Part shown: positions 48,208 to 60,977 of the stretch, piece after piece
Layout: each line of letters begins with the position of its first letter
Numbering within the stretch: the stretch's first letter is position 1
NCBI GenBank assembly: GCA_002914805.1
Contig: JXTB01000185.1
Span: forward strand, 580,934-644,933
Length of the DNA stretch: 64,000 nt
DNA from: Parasponia andersonii
Taxonomy: Eukaryota; Streptophyta; Magnoliopsida; Rosales; Cannabaceae
Direction: 5' to 3'
Notes under the pieces: model-generated
The model's database searches: none
Told to the model about the DNA's origin: nothing
Seen by the model: the letters and a program-made list of their open reading frames with translations, nothing else
Position numbers and translations under genes: made by a program

Positions 48208-48784
48208 GATATTGTACTATTTCAACATCTCATTAACATGGTCGTCATTGGCATACTGTCCTCTTAACAGTTCAAACTGTTCCCAAGTCATAGTGGTAGT
48301 GTCATGAGTCAACTTAATAGTGTTCCACCAATGATCAGTAGCATCCTGAAGTAAGTACATTGCAAAACCTACTCTAAACTCTACTGAACTGCCAAAGTAT
48401 CAAATTTCTTCTGAAACTCCCTAAGCCATCTCAGTGCAGTTGCGGGATCGTGTTCGCCATAAAAGTTCGGTGGGTACAGTTTAGTAAAATCCCTGAAGCT
48501 TTTAGATCGGTCATTTTCAGTAGTCGGCCTTGTCATAAGACCGGGAATCCTCTACATAGCTTGTTGAAGAGCATAAACAATATTAAAAGCATGAGAGTCT
48601 TACTGTGGAGGAGTATCTTGTTCTCTATCAGGTTAAGGCACTCTTCTTCTTGGAGGCATTTTCTTGATCTATATTCCAATATGTCCAACGTATTAGTAAG
48701 ATGATGATTTTGCACGACTTATGTAAAAGAAATGTCCAATCTAGTTTAATGAGTAACACACTCTGAGTATTTTAAATTAAAATC

Positions 48785-48798
48785 GTGCTCTGATACCA
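48785..48798 (-). promoter_or_regulatory. Primer binding site (initiator Met tRNA)
   Basis: On the - strand TGGTATCAGAGCAC lies a few bases inside the 5' LTR, the standard complement of the plant initiator methionyl-tRNA 3' end used to prime reverse transcription. The decayed element to the right keeps the same site near 60958-60970. Confidence 0.85.
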
Positions 48799-48805
48799 AA
48801 TTTTC

Positions 48806-50972
48806 TCTCATGACCCGAGGCCGGGGTCAGTGGCAGAATGAGTATTTCATAAATTAGAAATACAAAAAAAAAATATTTTTTTCTTTAAAAAAATGACTCA
48901 ATTAATTCAAAATTTCACCCCGAGATCTCTAACTTTTCAAAACTGGCCTCAAAAAAATATTTAATTGAAAATAAAATCCTACAGTTATGCGTCACTCATT
49001 GAACATAGACCGTAATTAAAACAATTATTTAATAATCATACATCACAGATCATCTCACACTCAAATATAGATATAAGTAATACAAACCATGTCCAGATCT
49101 CATATTCTAATTTATAAAGTTTAATGAAATCCAAATTCCCACTCAAATTTAAATATTTTACAAGTCTTGTAGGAATTTACTAAAATATAAATAAATTAGT
49201 TAGTCTGCAAATACCTAGATCTATTTCTTGTAGTCCAAATCACACTGAGTGCCACCTGAGGGGAAGGAAGAGGTGAGCTTGTGCCCAGTAGAGAGTCGAT
49301 TATAAGTTTATATATATACATAAGAAATATACTCGTGTTGAAGGTCCTGCATGATTAGAATTCCATTCAAAAAAGTTCACAAAACCCAAGTGGAAATCAT
49401 AGTCCAACAGTTCAAACATTCCAAACTATTGTAAAATATCCATCAAAACCAGTACATATCTATTCAAGGAAACATATAACCATATATATAATCATGATGT
49501 TCGATATGTCCTAATGGATCATCCGTAAGTCCGATTACCTAATGTAGGACATCGTAAGTATTATCACCCAATGTAAGGCATCGTAAGTATGTGAATATAT
49601 GCAAATGCTATATGAAAGACAAAATAAGGATATGTTCCATTTCTACAAAATCTCAAAATAACCATGTAATATTCTTTAATCAAATAATATTCAGTCCTCA
49701 AATCGTATTGGATTTTCTAAGAATTTCAGCATTATAATAGCCATTTTTGATCAAAACCCAAAAATCCAATTTTCTGCAGTAAATAGTTTTAAACAATACA
49801 TATATGATACGCCAGCCAGTGTGACGTGCCTTTCAAGCAGATTATATCTCAAATCAGTTCAAAACAGATATAAGCATAGTATTTTTATAAATCATTTCAC
49901 AAAATTTCATATTTATGAAATATATGTGAAAATCAAAATTAAACCAATTTAAAGATCAAGTAATCGAATCCCTACCTCAATCGAGCATCCAACTAGCGTT
50001 ACAAGGCTATGGAGAAAATTTGGCGTCATTTGGAAAAGCGGATGTCGTTTTTGAACCTTTGGTTCATTGGTTTAAAAACTTGATTTTCAAACGGAGCTTC
50101 AAATCATGAAACAGACTTTACCACTGAATTCAGAGTACCCAAAAACCCTAGATTAGACACAAAATTTGTCAAATTTAGATGCAGGCCCCACGACACGCAA
50201 ATTGAGGCAAATCTGAGCCGTTTGATTTCGTTTTTCGGGCCTATTTCAGAACATAGTCAATATATATCTCATTTTTCACAATTTTCAATGTAGATTCCAA
50301 AAATGATATTAGTTTTAAAATCTAACGGTCTGATTAAAAAGTTAATTTCAAAACCATTTACACACAAAAATGTCTAATGAAATTAAAATCAAATGGAGCA
50401 AAATTGAGATACAAGGTACCTACCGCCAGATTGCGCGTGAGGAGACGAGTCTACAGCGACTAGTTTCACGGCGAACGGTGGCCATAATCGGCTCCGGCGA
50501 GCAAAACTAGCCGCAAGATTTTTTGGTGATTTCCGGCGATAGACAGCTCTGGCGAGGCTGGCTCCAGTGGCGGCTTATTCGTCAAGTCACGACGCATCGT
50601 TTCCGGGTGGCGGCGAGCTCTAATGGTGGCCGGAGGAGGAGCGACAGTAGCTGGCGACGATGGGTCTTCACGGGGGCTTCGAGGGAGAAGATGGGGAAGT
50701 GCAAAGATTTATGGGCAATTTCCTTAACTGTAGTGTCACATGTCAGCTTTTGGTTAAATGGGCACTGTTTTACTTATTTACACTTGACTAAGTTTTCTGA
50801 AATTCTTCTAAAAAATACCTTTAAATAATTACATTTTGACCCCAATTTTCAATCTTATATTTTTGTCCAAATGAACCTAGATCCAAATCCGTCCAAATTC
50901 ATCCAATAATTTTAATTTTTTTTATTGGGTCAAAAGACCAATTTGTCCTTACCATTCTTAAGGGATTTCACA
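48806..50972 (-). repeat. 5' LTR (2167 bp)
   Basis: On the - strand it starts TGTGAAATCCCTTAAG at 50972 and ends at 48806 in GGGTCATGAGA (a decayed TGACA). It aligns with 43365-44466 and, in the opposite orientation, with 52019-53420. Confidence 0.9.
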
Positions 50973-51113
50973 ATATTGGAGATAATTTGTTGCTAAATTT
51001 TATTTTTGATCAGTCATAAGAAATTTTTGGTTATAATTAAATGTGACTTTTAGTCACAAACAAATGTTGATGCGACTAAAATTTTTTGCTAAATAGTAAC
51101 ATTTTCTGTACTG

Positions 51114-52018
51114 AGTGGCTTATTTGGTGGGGAAAAGCTTAAAAATGAGGGAAAGAAAGAAGAAGAGGGATGATATGCATGTGGACGTCCCCTATTATTG
51201 TCTTCTGAATCGGAAAAAGAGAGAATAGACGACATATACAACGTTATTTGAGGACCTTATAAATTATAATGGTCCCCTGCTTTACTTCGAGACACTGGGC
51301 CTCGTTCGAATAATGCCCTTGCATCAATATTGTTGGTTGTTGAGTACTTTTATTACTTGAAATAGTTTTAGTCTTTTAGATCATGAATTTAAACGGATTT
51401 GTTTACTAATAACTAAACATATACATGCCAAGGGACCGCAGAATATTTTAGCAGTTGATTTTGTAAAGCTTTTCAGTGCCATATCTAAGAATGTGGGGTT
51501 GAATCCGCTTTCACTGAAGTTAAACATGGGAAATGGATTCCCTCGATTCGGGCTCCGGCAAATTGTATTTAATCCAGAAATAAAGAAAAAAAAAAAGAAT
51601 AGTGTGAATATCATGACAGTTAAACAAAGATTCTAACATTGAAAACAATGGAAATTAACAATATGCCCTACTATATATATAGTTGATCAGGGTAGCGAAA
51701 AAAATTCTTAATTAATTTTTTAATAATCTATAAGGTACGAAGATATATTCATTGCTGCGTACTCAACATTTGCAAGGATTTAGTCTGTGCCTTAATAGTG
51801 TATAAAGGGTGGAGGGGAGGGACGCTTATGCAAAAGAAAAAAAAAATGAAAGAAAGAAAAAAAAAGAAATATGCCTATTTCCACTTCTTTGTCTATATTC
51901 TCCCCACGCCTCATTTCAATAATATGTTTTATCACCAAAATAACCTCAAATATATATTCGAAAAAACAAAACCTTCGTAATACCTATTTCTTAAATGCAA
52001 TTGGATTCAAAACTATTA
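51114..52018. other. Spacer right of the CACTA-like element, no gene seen
   Basis: Mixed AT-rich sequence without a supported gene. A purine tract lies at 51836-51868. No terminal repeats were recognised apart from the LTR that begins at 52019. Confidence 0.5.
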
Positions 52019-53420
52019 ATGTAAAATCCTTAAGAGGGACCAATTTGCAAAATTGAAGGACTATTTTGAAATAAAGTTTTAAAATTAGAGACTTATGTGC
52101 AATTTTTAAAAAATTGCACTGCCCTTTGATAGGCTCATATGTGGCCAGCCCATTTCCTCTCAGCTCTTTCCCTCTCTCCTGTGATTTTCCAGCCGAAATG
52201 CCGATTTTACGGAGAGCCTCCGAAGAGGTACTTTTTGGTGTCGTCGAGCACTGCCACCACCCGCGGTCGATAGCTGAAGGCCGGATGATCCTCGCACTAC
52301 TGTCCCCTCCGATTGACAACATCCCGTTCACCGCCGGTGACGCATAGAAGCTGTGAGCGATTTTCTGATGCCAGTGACGTTTCGCTGTAAAAATGGTCGC
52401 GTTTGATTCGTCTTATCGTGATCTTTAACGTGTGGTGAAGTCCGTTTTACGATCTGAAGCTTTCAAACCTATTGATCAATAGGATTGAAAACGACGCCCG
52501 ACCCTCCAAATGACACCCAAATGACGCTAAACTTTCTCTATAGCCCCGTAACACTATTTGGACACTCGATTGAGGTAGAGATTTGATTACTTAATCTTTA
52601 AATTGGTTTAATTTTGATTTTCACATATTTTGAATAAATATGGAATTTCGTGAAATAATTCATAAAAAATGTGATTTATGTCTATTTGATCTGATTTGAG
52701 ATATAAACTGCATAGGAGGCACGTCACACTGGTTGGTGTGTCATATATATTATTTGAACTATTTTCTGCAGGAAATTAAATTTTTGGGTTTTGATAAAAA
52801 ATGACTGTTATAATGCCGAAATTTTTAAAAAATTCCAAATGATTTGAGAACAAATGATTTGAGAACACAGTTTTAAGGACTAAAAGTGGTTTGATTAGAA
52901 AATACTACATGGTTATTTTGAGATTTTGTAGAAATGATGCATAACCTTATTCTATCATTCATTTACCCTTTGCATGCATCCGCACACTTACGATGCCTCA
53001 CATTGGGTGATCGGACCTACGATACCTCACATTGGATGATTGGACTTATGATATCTCACATCAGGTGATCGGACTTATGATGCTCTACATCTAGTGATCG
53101 GACTTACGATGCATCTTTAGGTAACTCGGACTTACGGGTGATCCATTAGGATACTTCGGATATCATAATTACATACATGGTTATATGTTGGCTTGAATAG
53201 ATATGTACTGGTTTTGATAGATATTTTACAATAGTTTGGAATGTTTAAGCTATTGGACTATGATTTCTATTCGGGTTTTGTGAATTGTTTTGAATGGAAT
53301 ACTAACCATGCAGGACTTTCAACGTGAGTATATTTTCTAACATAAAAAACTTGTAATCGAATCTCTATAGAGCATTCACATGCTCACCCCCTACTTCCTT
53401 CCACTTTTAGGTGTTAATTT
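52019..53420 (+). repeat. LTR copy of the gypsy family, + orientation, right end uncertain
   Basis: It starts TGTAAAATCCTTAAGAGGGACC and follows the reverse complement of 48806-50972: shared blocks include GATTTGATTACTTAATCTTTAAATTGGTTTAATTTTGATTTTCACATA (about 52583), AGGCACGTCACACTGG and ACTAACCATGCAGGACTT (about 53300). Homology fades after about 53420, before the usual LTR end. Probably a truncated solo LTR. It contains the minisatellite at 52985-53130. Confidence 0.8.
52985..53130. repeat. Minisatellite (about 29-bp unit, four to five copies) inside the LTR
   Basis: Units follow the pattern CTTAYGATRYCTCACATYRGG-TGATCGGA with 10-20% drift. The matching place in the element at 43365-50972 holds one or two units (around 44060-44130 and 49530-49590), so the number of units varies between LTR copies. 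Confidence 0.88.
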
Positions 53421-54074
53421 ATTTTGGAGTAATTGTCTTAGTGACTTGACAAGCTTGTTTGGCTTATGTATGTCGTCTTTTATATCTTCATTGATTGGTT
53501 CCTATTCTATACCATCATTTATTTTTTATGTCAAATTTATTTAACTAATTGTAGTGTATTTATTAAGTAGATGTATGAGGATAAATTTTGCTATTAAAAT
53601 GAGTACTTAGAAATACAAATGATTTTATATAAATTATTTAAATATTAGACTTAAGGTTTAATTAGACTCATTTTTCTATAATTTATAGATTTATAAATGT
53701 TTCTAAACTAATTAATTAAACTTTTATATAAACTTTAATGAAGGATTTTCCTTGAAAAATTAAAACAAGTGAAAAGTTTCTTAATTGTGAAATTTACTTA
53801 CTTTTGAGAACTAAAATTTAAAACTTCAAGTATTCGATTTTCTGAAATTTTGAAAAAAAATCACTATTTACCACTGTTTCAACATAAAATTTACTAAAAA
53901 TCATGGACTTGGATTTTTTTCCTTTCAACTATATCCCTATATAAGGTATGAATTGATATTTTTATCAATTTAATGACCTATTTAAATTTTAAATTTCTCT
54001 TTTTTATTCAATTTTCAAAATCAAAATTAAGAAATAGTGAAATTAGAAAATACTTTATTCTCACAAAGACTTTT
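53421..54074. other. AT-rich spacer, no gene seen
   Basis: About 650 bp of very AT-rich DNA between the truncated LTR copy and the next gypsy element. No frame or paired repeat is supported. Confidence 0.5.
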
Positions 54075-56356
54075 TGTCACAACCCAAACCCTAGGCTAGT
54101 GGTAGAAGTGGAACTTCAAAGAAATTCAAAATTAATTTTAGAAAAATTTATAAGGTAGTTTTAAAAATAAAATTCCCACAGTTTTGTGATTAGCATTAGA
54201 TGTAGATTGATAATAAAGTTTATAAAATAAAACAAATCATCATCATCCTCACTTCTAAGCATAATAATTATATAGACCAAATCCCTGATATGGGCCCTTA
54301 TGTATTAATATAAGCAAAGATAATTAAACAGAAGTATTTTACATAGTTATTAATTATTAAAATCAGTAATGTGATCCTTTCTACTTTACTCCTGAATCTT
54401 CAAGGTTATATTGAATACTACTTGAGAGGATAAAAAAAATGATTAGTATTCACATGCTTAGTAAGAATTCAATTACGTTTCTGAATAGATGCAATTTTTT
54501 AAACCTGCATAGTTAGTACTTTTCAAAATCTATTTATAAACTAAGTTTACAAAATAATTGAGATAAAAAATAATCATATATTCAAAATCAAAACTAATAC
54601 CACATAATTGTACATATCATAAATCAACCAATGTATATGATGAACTCTCATCCTCCTATCACGACCTTGTAATACTTTTTTAGCAAAGATACCCAGTACC
54701 CTGACACTACTTAGAGTACGTCAGTAAAACCTGTGCAAGGGCCTATGTCTCTTACCTGGCACTGTAGCAAGTCACCAGTGATCTAAACTACTGCGATGCA
54801 ATAACAGAACTCATGTGTGTGATACTATGATATGTACAATATGTAATAGTTCTTAATAATTATGCATTCAATAATTATTCAAATCATGTTTTAAAAATTC
54901 CTTTTGGTATTATTCTTAGATTTATTGTAATATGGGCAACAATCTGCTATGTCACCCTGTAATCACAATTTTAAAATATGTACAAAAATCACATAGTCCA
55001 ATCCCAATATAATCTAATATTTTTCAATAGTTTAGCAAAAAATTGTACTAATCATGATTTTTTATAAATTAGTCATAATACGAATTTAAATCAAAACATA
55101 TAAAAAAACTAGGTAATTGAACCCCTATCATGAGATGGTAGCTATACCAAGTTGATGATGCTCGTAGAATCTTCTGTTGGTCAATTGGTTGCTCGAGAAG
55201 TTGTTTCAGAAATCTAGTAAGTTCACTTTGAGGAGTAACTTTTCTAATGTAGTTTCAAATTGAGAAACGAACTTAACCATTGAATTTCTAACATCTAAAA
55301 TAGCTAGGTTAGAAATATAATTCGACTAATTTGGGTTCCGATTTAAGACCTGACCCGTAACATGCAAAACGTCACTATTCACGAGCCTCATTTTTTGATT
55401 TTTGTGTTACTTCAAAACATATTGATATTTTATATCAAAGTTCATTCCTCGATTTCACTTAATCCAAATTTGAGGTTAGAGCTCCGTTTTGAGGTCCTGA
55501 GCCTTAAATATGCCTCAAATATGAGAATTACAAAAATATTACTTTTTGAAATAATTAGATAAATTGTTACCTTTTTCAAATTCAAAAATTTACACATCTC
55601 CTGATATCGTTTCTCTGCAACACAACCATACTTGATCATGATTCATGCTCTTCTACATCCTTGTGTAATTTTTTAGGCCTAAATAGTTACTTTACAAAAA
55701 GGATTACAAAAATTCTACAAAACTAATTAGAAAAATGGCTAAATTGGAAAAGTTATTACCGACAGCGAGTTGGCGACCGAAAGTGGTCGGGTTTTGTCAG
55801 CGACCTCATGACAAGTCCACATGTACCAACAGTATGCCGAAACGATGTCGGACGATGGTCTGGTGATTAGAAACTTTGGAGAGGCTGATCTCCATCATCA
55901 GGTGGCGAAACTCGACATGGATGATCAGCGTTGGCTTGTTGGAGGGTGATTGTGGGCCAATACGTGGGCAGTGGTGTGTTGGCGGTGTGGTAAAACAGAG
56001 CTTCGACTCTTTTGCTTTCTCTTAGGGACTTGATGTGAGAAGGAAAGAATTTCGCTAGGATTTAAGCGTAATTATGGAAACTGTAGTACACATGTTGCTT
56101 CCTAATCATGTGAGCATTGTTTCACTTAATTGCATTTTAAATAATTTTCAAGATTTCTCTTCATTATGCTCTTAATTATTCATACTTTAGTCCTTATTTT
56201 CAAATTTCTTTTACCCTTTAGTCTAAATAAATCTAGACTTAATAGTGTCTTGGTGCATCTCAGATATTTTTGATTAAATATTCTAGAAATTTGAAATTTC
56301 GATTGTGTCATTGGCACAAAATTACTTATATACCCTTAAAAAAGTAGTTTTTTATA
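54075..56356 (-). repeat. 3' LTR of the decayed gypsy element
   Basis: About 2282 bp. The + strand left end TGTCACAACCCAAACCC matches 60978 (TGTCATGACTCAAACTC). Inside, CAATAATTATTCAAATCATG and the AATGTATATGAT...CTCTCATCCTCCTATCAC block recur at both copies. The other terminus is worn (TATAAAAAAC where TG is expected) and is followed by a purine tract on the - strand. Confidence 0.82.
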
Positions 56357-58559
56357 TCCTTCTCTTTTTAAAAAAATTTCGTCCCAAAATTTGAATACAA
56401 ATCAAAGAATCAACGTATAATTTCAAGCTGAAAGTTAAATAAATGAGGATATTTTTCTCATATATTTCTATTTTAAGCTCCTAAGTAGCTTCATCTTCCT
56501 TGTAGTATTGCCAGAGAGTCTTGACAAAAGATATCTCTCTATTTCAAAGAACTTTAAGCTTTCTTCCCTATATTTGGATTGACTACTTCTCATATTTTAC
56601 ATCTTCTTATATAAGCATTTCTATATACTAAATGAATGTGACTGGTTAGGTATATACTTTTTGAGTATCAAAACATGAAAAATGTTGTGTACTCAGCCCA
56701 ATTACCACGGTATATCTAAGCGATACACTACATGCTCAATTCTAGTAGTAATCTCAAATGATCCAATATATATTGGAGCTACTTTGTCTTTAACTCCAAG
56801 TCTAGTAATTTCACACCTTTGCATGACTTTTAGGAATACTTAATCACCGAAATCAAACTTTACTTCGTGTTTTTCTCGGTCCGTATAACTTTTCTAACGA
56901 TCTATATAACCTTGAGTCTTTTCCTGATCTTATTGATCATTTTAGTAGTCTTTTGTATCAATTCTAGTCTAAGAGTAATACAGTTCTCTGTATCAGCCCA
57001 ACACAAGGATAATCTACATAGCCTCCAATATAATACTTTATATGAAGCCATGCAAAACTAATTTTGTAGCTATTATTGTAAGTAAAATCCAGTATACAAG
57101 AGCAAAGCATATTTTTCAGATTGGCCATCTATTTGAGGGTGATGAGTTATACTGAGATTTAGTTATGTTCTAAGAGCTCTTTGTAAAGCTCACCAAAACT
57201 TATATGTAAATCTTGGGTCTCTATTAGAAACTATGCTTGATGGCACAATATGCAAATGAACAATATTATCGACATAGAGATGACTAAGTTGGTTGAGTAA
57301 AAAATCAGACGTAATTAGTATGAAATGAGCGGCCTTCATCATCTAATCAACTATCACCCAAACAACATCATTCTTCCTTCGAGTTGTTGGCAAACCCATT
57401 ATAAAATCCATGGTGATCTTATCTATTTCCATTCCAGTATGGGTAAAGGCTGAAGTAGTCTAGCTTGTCTTTGGTATTCTGCCTTGATTTGTTGATAAGT
57501 GATGAACTTAGCCATAAAAGTACTTACATCTCATTCCATACCTTTTCTCTAGTATTGTCCTTTCAGATCATTGTACATCTTTTTACTACCAGGATGTGCT
57601 GCAAATTTAGACTCATAAGTCTCAATAAAAATGGTTTCTCTAAGGTAAGGATCATTGGCTATGACTAACTTTCCTTTGAAAAGCACAAATCATTCTCTAT
57701 TCCTATTCCAACTATCCACATATTTTACTTTTGAAGTTGATTCCAAATTATTCTCAACTCTTGGTCTTGCCACTAATTTTGTTGTACTATTTAGAGCAGT
57801 GATGGTATTGCCACAATATTGCTAAGGTCAGTAGCTTTCTCACTCTCAAAGTATTGTAAATTGTAATCACTAATTGCTACTAAATTCTTCTAATTCTCAA
57901 AAATAAATACAGCTAGTGTACCATGAGGTTTTCTACTCCAAGCATTTCAAGCTCTTGTGATCGAAGAATATGTCAAATTCCACACTATATAGGTAATATC
58001 TCTAAATCTCGAGTGCAAAAATCATCGCTGAAAATTCCAAATCATGGGTAGGATAATTCTTCTCATATAGCTTTAATTGACGAGTAGCATAGGCTATAAA
58101 TCGTCCATTTTGCATCAAGGCAAATCATAATCATGTTTTTGAAGCATCAATATATATTATATAAGGTTCATTACTGTTAGGTACGGCAAGAACGAGTACA
58201 GTTGTTAAACTCTACTTCAATTTCATGAAAGTTTCCTCATAATCTTTATCCTAGATGAACTTGATATCTTTTCTATTTAACTTCATTAAAGGTAAGGCGA
58301 TCCTCGAGAAATTCTCGGCAAAAGAGTAGTAATAGCCTACTAAATCTAGGAAACTTCTTATCCAATTTACATTCTTTGGCCTTTTCTACTTTTAAACAGA
58401 TTCTATCTTCAAAGAGTTGATCTAAATTTCTTCCTAAGCTATCACATGCCCTAAGAACTTCATTTTTGTCATCTAGAAGTTATATTTGGATATTTTGGCC
58501 AACAATTAATGTTTTCTCGAACTTTTAACTATTATCCTCAAGTGTTCAACATGTTTTTC

Positions 58560-58757
58560 TCAAGTATTGGAGTATATTAGGATATCATCAATAAAGACAA
58601 CCACAAACTGATCCAAATAAGATTTAAAGATTATGTTCATAAGATCTATGAATGCTGCTAGAGCATTAGTCAGATCAAATAGCATGACCAAGAACTCAAA
58701 GTGGCCACAACGAGTCCTAAATAGGGTAATCTGTATATCTTGTTTTCGAATCTTCAA
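58560..58757 (-). pseudogene. Gypsy RT core fragment
   Basis: It contains [20 protein letters not shown] and [19 protein letters not shown], so the catalytic Asp pair survives. The surrounding RT sequence is full of stops. It is homologous to 46850-47000. Confidence 0.87.
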
Positions 58758-60237
58758 TTAGTGATAACTTAATCTCAAATTAACTGTAGAGAAAAATCTA
58801 TATCTACTAAGTTGATCAAACAACACATCAGTCCTTAGTAAAGGGTACTTGTTTTTCATTGTAAGCTGATTCAACTTTTTGTAATCCGCACAAAGTCTAA
58901 GCATCCCATCAACTTTCTTGGCAAATAAAATAAGAGCGCCCCATAGAGAGGTACTATTTCTAATGAATCATTTTGACAAAACATCATCCAATTGACTTCT
59001 CAACTCAGTCATTTCCACTGGAGCCATTCAATAAGCTGGAATAAAAACTAGCTAGATTTCTGGAATTAAATCTATGCAGAACTCAATCTTTCTTTCTAGC
59101 AGTAGCCCCAATAAATTCTCCAAAAAAATATTTAGAAACTCACTAATCACTGATGTCCTGGGTTATTAATTGGCAGTCCCCATCTTACTATTAATGGCAG
59201 ATAAATTCTCATAACACTCAGATTTCTTCCTTCCATCTAGGCAAGTTTTCAAAATTAGACTAGGTTTTAAATGATTCAAACAAACTTGGTAAACAATAGG
59301 ATACCCATCCTCTAGAAAAAGAGTAACTCTTTTGTCAAGACAATCTATTGTAGCTTGATACTTGGATAATCAATCTATACCGAAAATTACGTCAAATTGT
59401 TGCAAAGGCATGCAATACAACCAAATTGACTAATAACTTTCTACCATCAATCACAGTTAGACAATCATGACATACAGTAGAAAATCAGCTATTCCACCCA
59501 TTGGTGTTCCCAAAGTCAATATAGGATCCAACATAGAACATTTTAATCGTAACAGTTGAGCAAATGGAAAAGACATAAAAGAATTGGAAGCACCAGTGTC
59601 AAATACAATAAGAGCTCAAGAGTGTGAAAGAAGAATCACACCATCAATGACTCCTTTGTTAGTGTGTTCATAAGCTTATTCTATTTTAGTAATAGCAAAA
59701 GTTTGACCAGAAACTTTATATTTTCCCTTGTTTCCTCTCCCTTGACCACATCAGTTGCTACTAGCTTCTGGACTGGTGTTAGTATATCTACGTCCTCTTT
59801 GACTCTCAGAAGCTTGTGGAGTCTGGAAACTCTGATTATATCCTAAACCTTGTGGCCTATACTAGCACTGGTATTGAGAACCAAAAGCTTGCTAGTAAGG
59901 GGTAGAGTTGAATGCTTGAGATTGGCTCTGGGCTTGTACTAGTCTCATTTGATTGCTCTGAAATTGTATAGAGGCACTCTAACTTCCTTCTGGTTCTTCT
60001 TGAGATAATGCTGGCTTCTATTAGTGGAAGGGACATGCTTTCTTCTGTTGGGCCAAATCATCACTTTCTTAAAAAATTACTGCCTTGAGAATTTTATCAT
60101 TGCCTCTGATATTGATTTCTTTTGTTGACTTTTCTATCGTTGCTCTATTCCTTGACTGTTCCCTCATTGTTGACTTGTCAAAGAAAGGCTTCAACGTTGT
60201 GGGCCACAATAACTAAGTCAATAAGATTGTCAAAAAA

Positions 60238-60477
60238 TTAGGTTACAATCTTCCCTAGGAGAGTTGGCCTTAAAGCTTCCATGAACTTGATAATTTGGAG
60301 TGTTGGTTCTGTCCCTGGTGCATGAGTATACTGTGCTAACTCCATGAAACAAATGTAGTGCTCATTCATAGTCATGTCACCTTGTTTATGTTGCTTATAC
60401 TCCTTAATCTTAGTATCTTTATAATTAGAATTTACATAGTGCTTTTTGAATAGTCCCTCAAAAGTACCCCAAGACAT
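60238..60477 (-). pseudogene. Gypsy gag core fragment
   Basis: MSWGTFEGLFKKHYVNSNYK followed by GDMTMNEHYICFMELAQYTH matches the retrotransposon gag domain (F...LF...Y, then the Q-G-x-M-x-V-x-E-Y-x-x-x-F-x-x-L pattern). The remaining gag and a possible zinc-knuckle region (59760-60130) are broken. Confidence 0.82.
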
Positions 60478-60977
60478 ATCGGTTTCTTATCATGATTGCT
60501 TGATTGTCTCACATCAATTGATAGCTCCATCAGTTAGTTTAAACATGGCAAAGATTACTTGAAATTCTACTAGTGTCCTAAGAGTCATGAAAATTCTCTT
60601 GGTCTCTCTGAGCCATCTTTTAGCTCTAGTAGGGTCAGGTTTACCATCAAGTGATCGATGATTCAACTTAATAAAATCTTTGAAAAAGTTTACTTGCTAT
60701 GCTTTAAGGTTTTGTTCAGCTTTTAGCCTCGGTATTGTACATAAGGCATTATATAGATTTACTAGAGGATCATGAACTTGTTGTTATGGTGGTGGAGTTT
60801 CAATTCTTAGCTCTTGCCTCAATACTCTTCTTCTTAGAGACATCTTACTAGTCTATATTAATATGCCAAAGTGTTAGTGAGATAATGATGCAATTTTTTT
60901 AAAAAAAATATTCACAATCTAATCTAACGGCATCACATTCTAGGCAGATAAATATCTGCTCTGATACCAAACTTTTT

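Larger units (their letters stand above)
43365..50972 (-). mobile_element. Full-length Ty3/gypsy retrotransposon, TSD ATATT
   Basis: 7608 bp, flanked by ATATT (43360-43364 and 50973-50977), reading on the - strand. 5' LTR 50972-48806, primer site 48798-48785, gag about 48210-47900, protease region (decayed), RT 47173-46535, RNase H about 46510-46286, integrase 45709-44520 with a chromodomain-like tail, polypurine tract about 44480-44467, 3' LTR 44466-43365. The gene order and tail suggest a chromovirus-type gypsy element. Multiple stops break the polyprotein. Confidence 0.93.
42927..51113. mobile_element. CACTA-like non-autonomous element, host of the nested gypsy insertion
   Basis: The left end CACTACAAAAAAACTG and right end (reverse complement) CAGTACAGAAAATGTT form imperfect terminal repeats. 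The flanking triplets are AGA and AGT, so the 3-bp duplication is imperfect. Subterminal words such as TTTAGTCAC and GTTTGTGACTAAAA recur near both ends. Without the nested gypsy element it would be about 580 bp. It contains a tandem array with units of about 126 bp (43115-43364, resuming at 50973). It has no coding capacity. Confidence 0.55.

Noticed and set aside
50523-50828. A 101-codon + strand frame
   Set aside because: It lies wholly inside the 5' LTR of the gypsy element, with no domain pattern.
52114-52347. A 77-codon + strand frame starting MHCPLIGSYV
   Set aside because: It lies in the truncated LTR copy at 52019-53420; the GC-rich stretch is the usual leader of this LTR family.
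52985-53130. Spaced direct repeats that could suggest a CRISPR array
   Set aside because: The units are contiguous and drifting, without unique spacers, inside an LTR of a plant genome.
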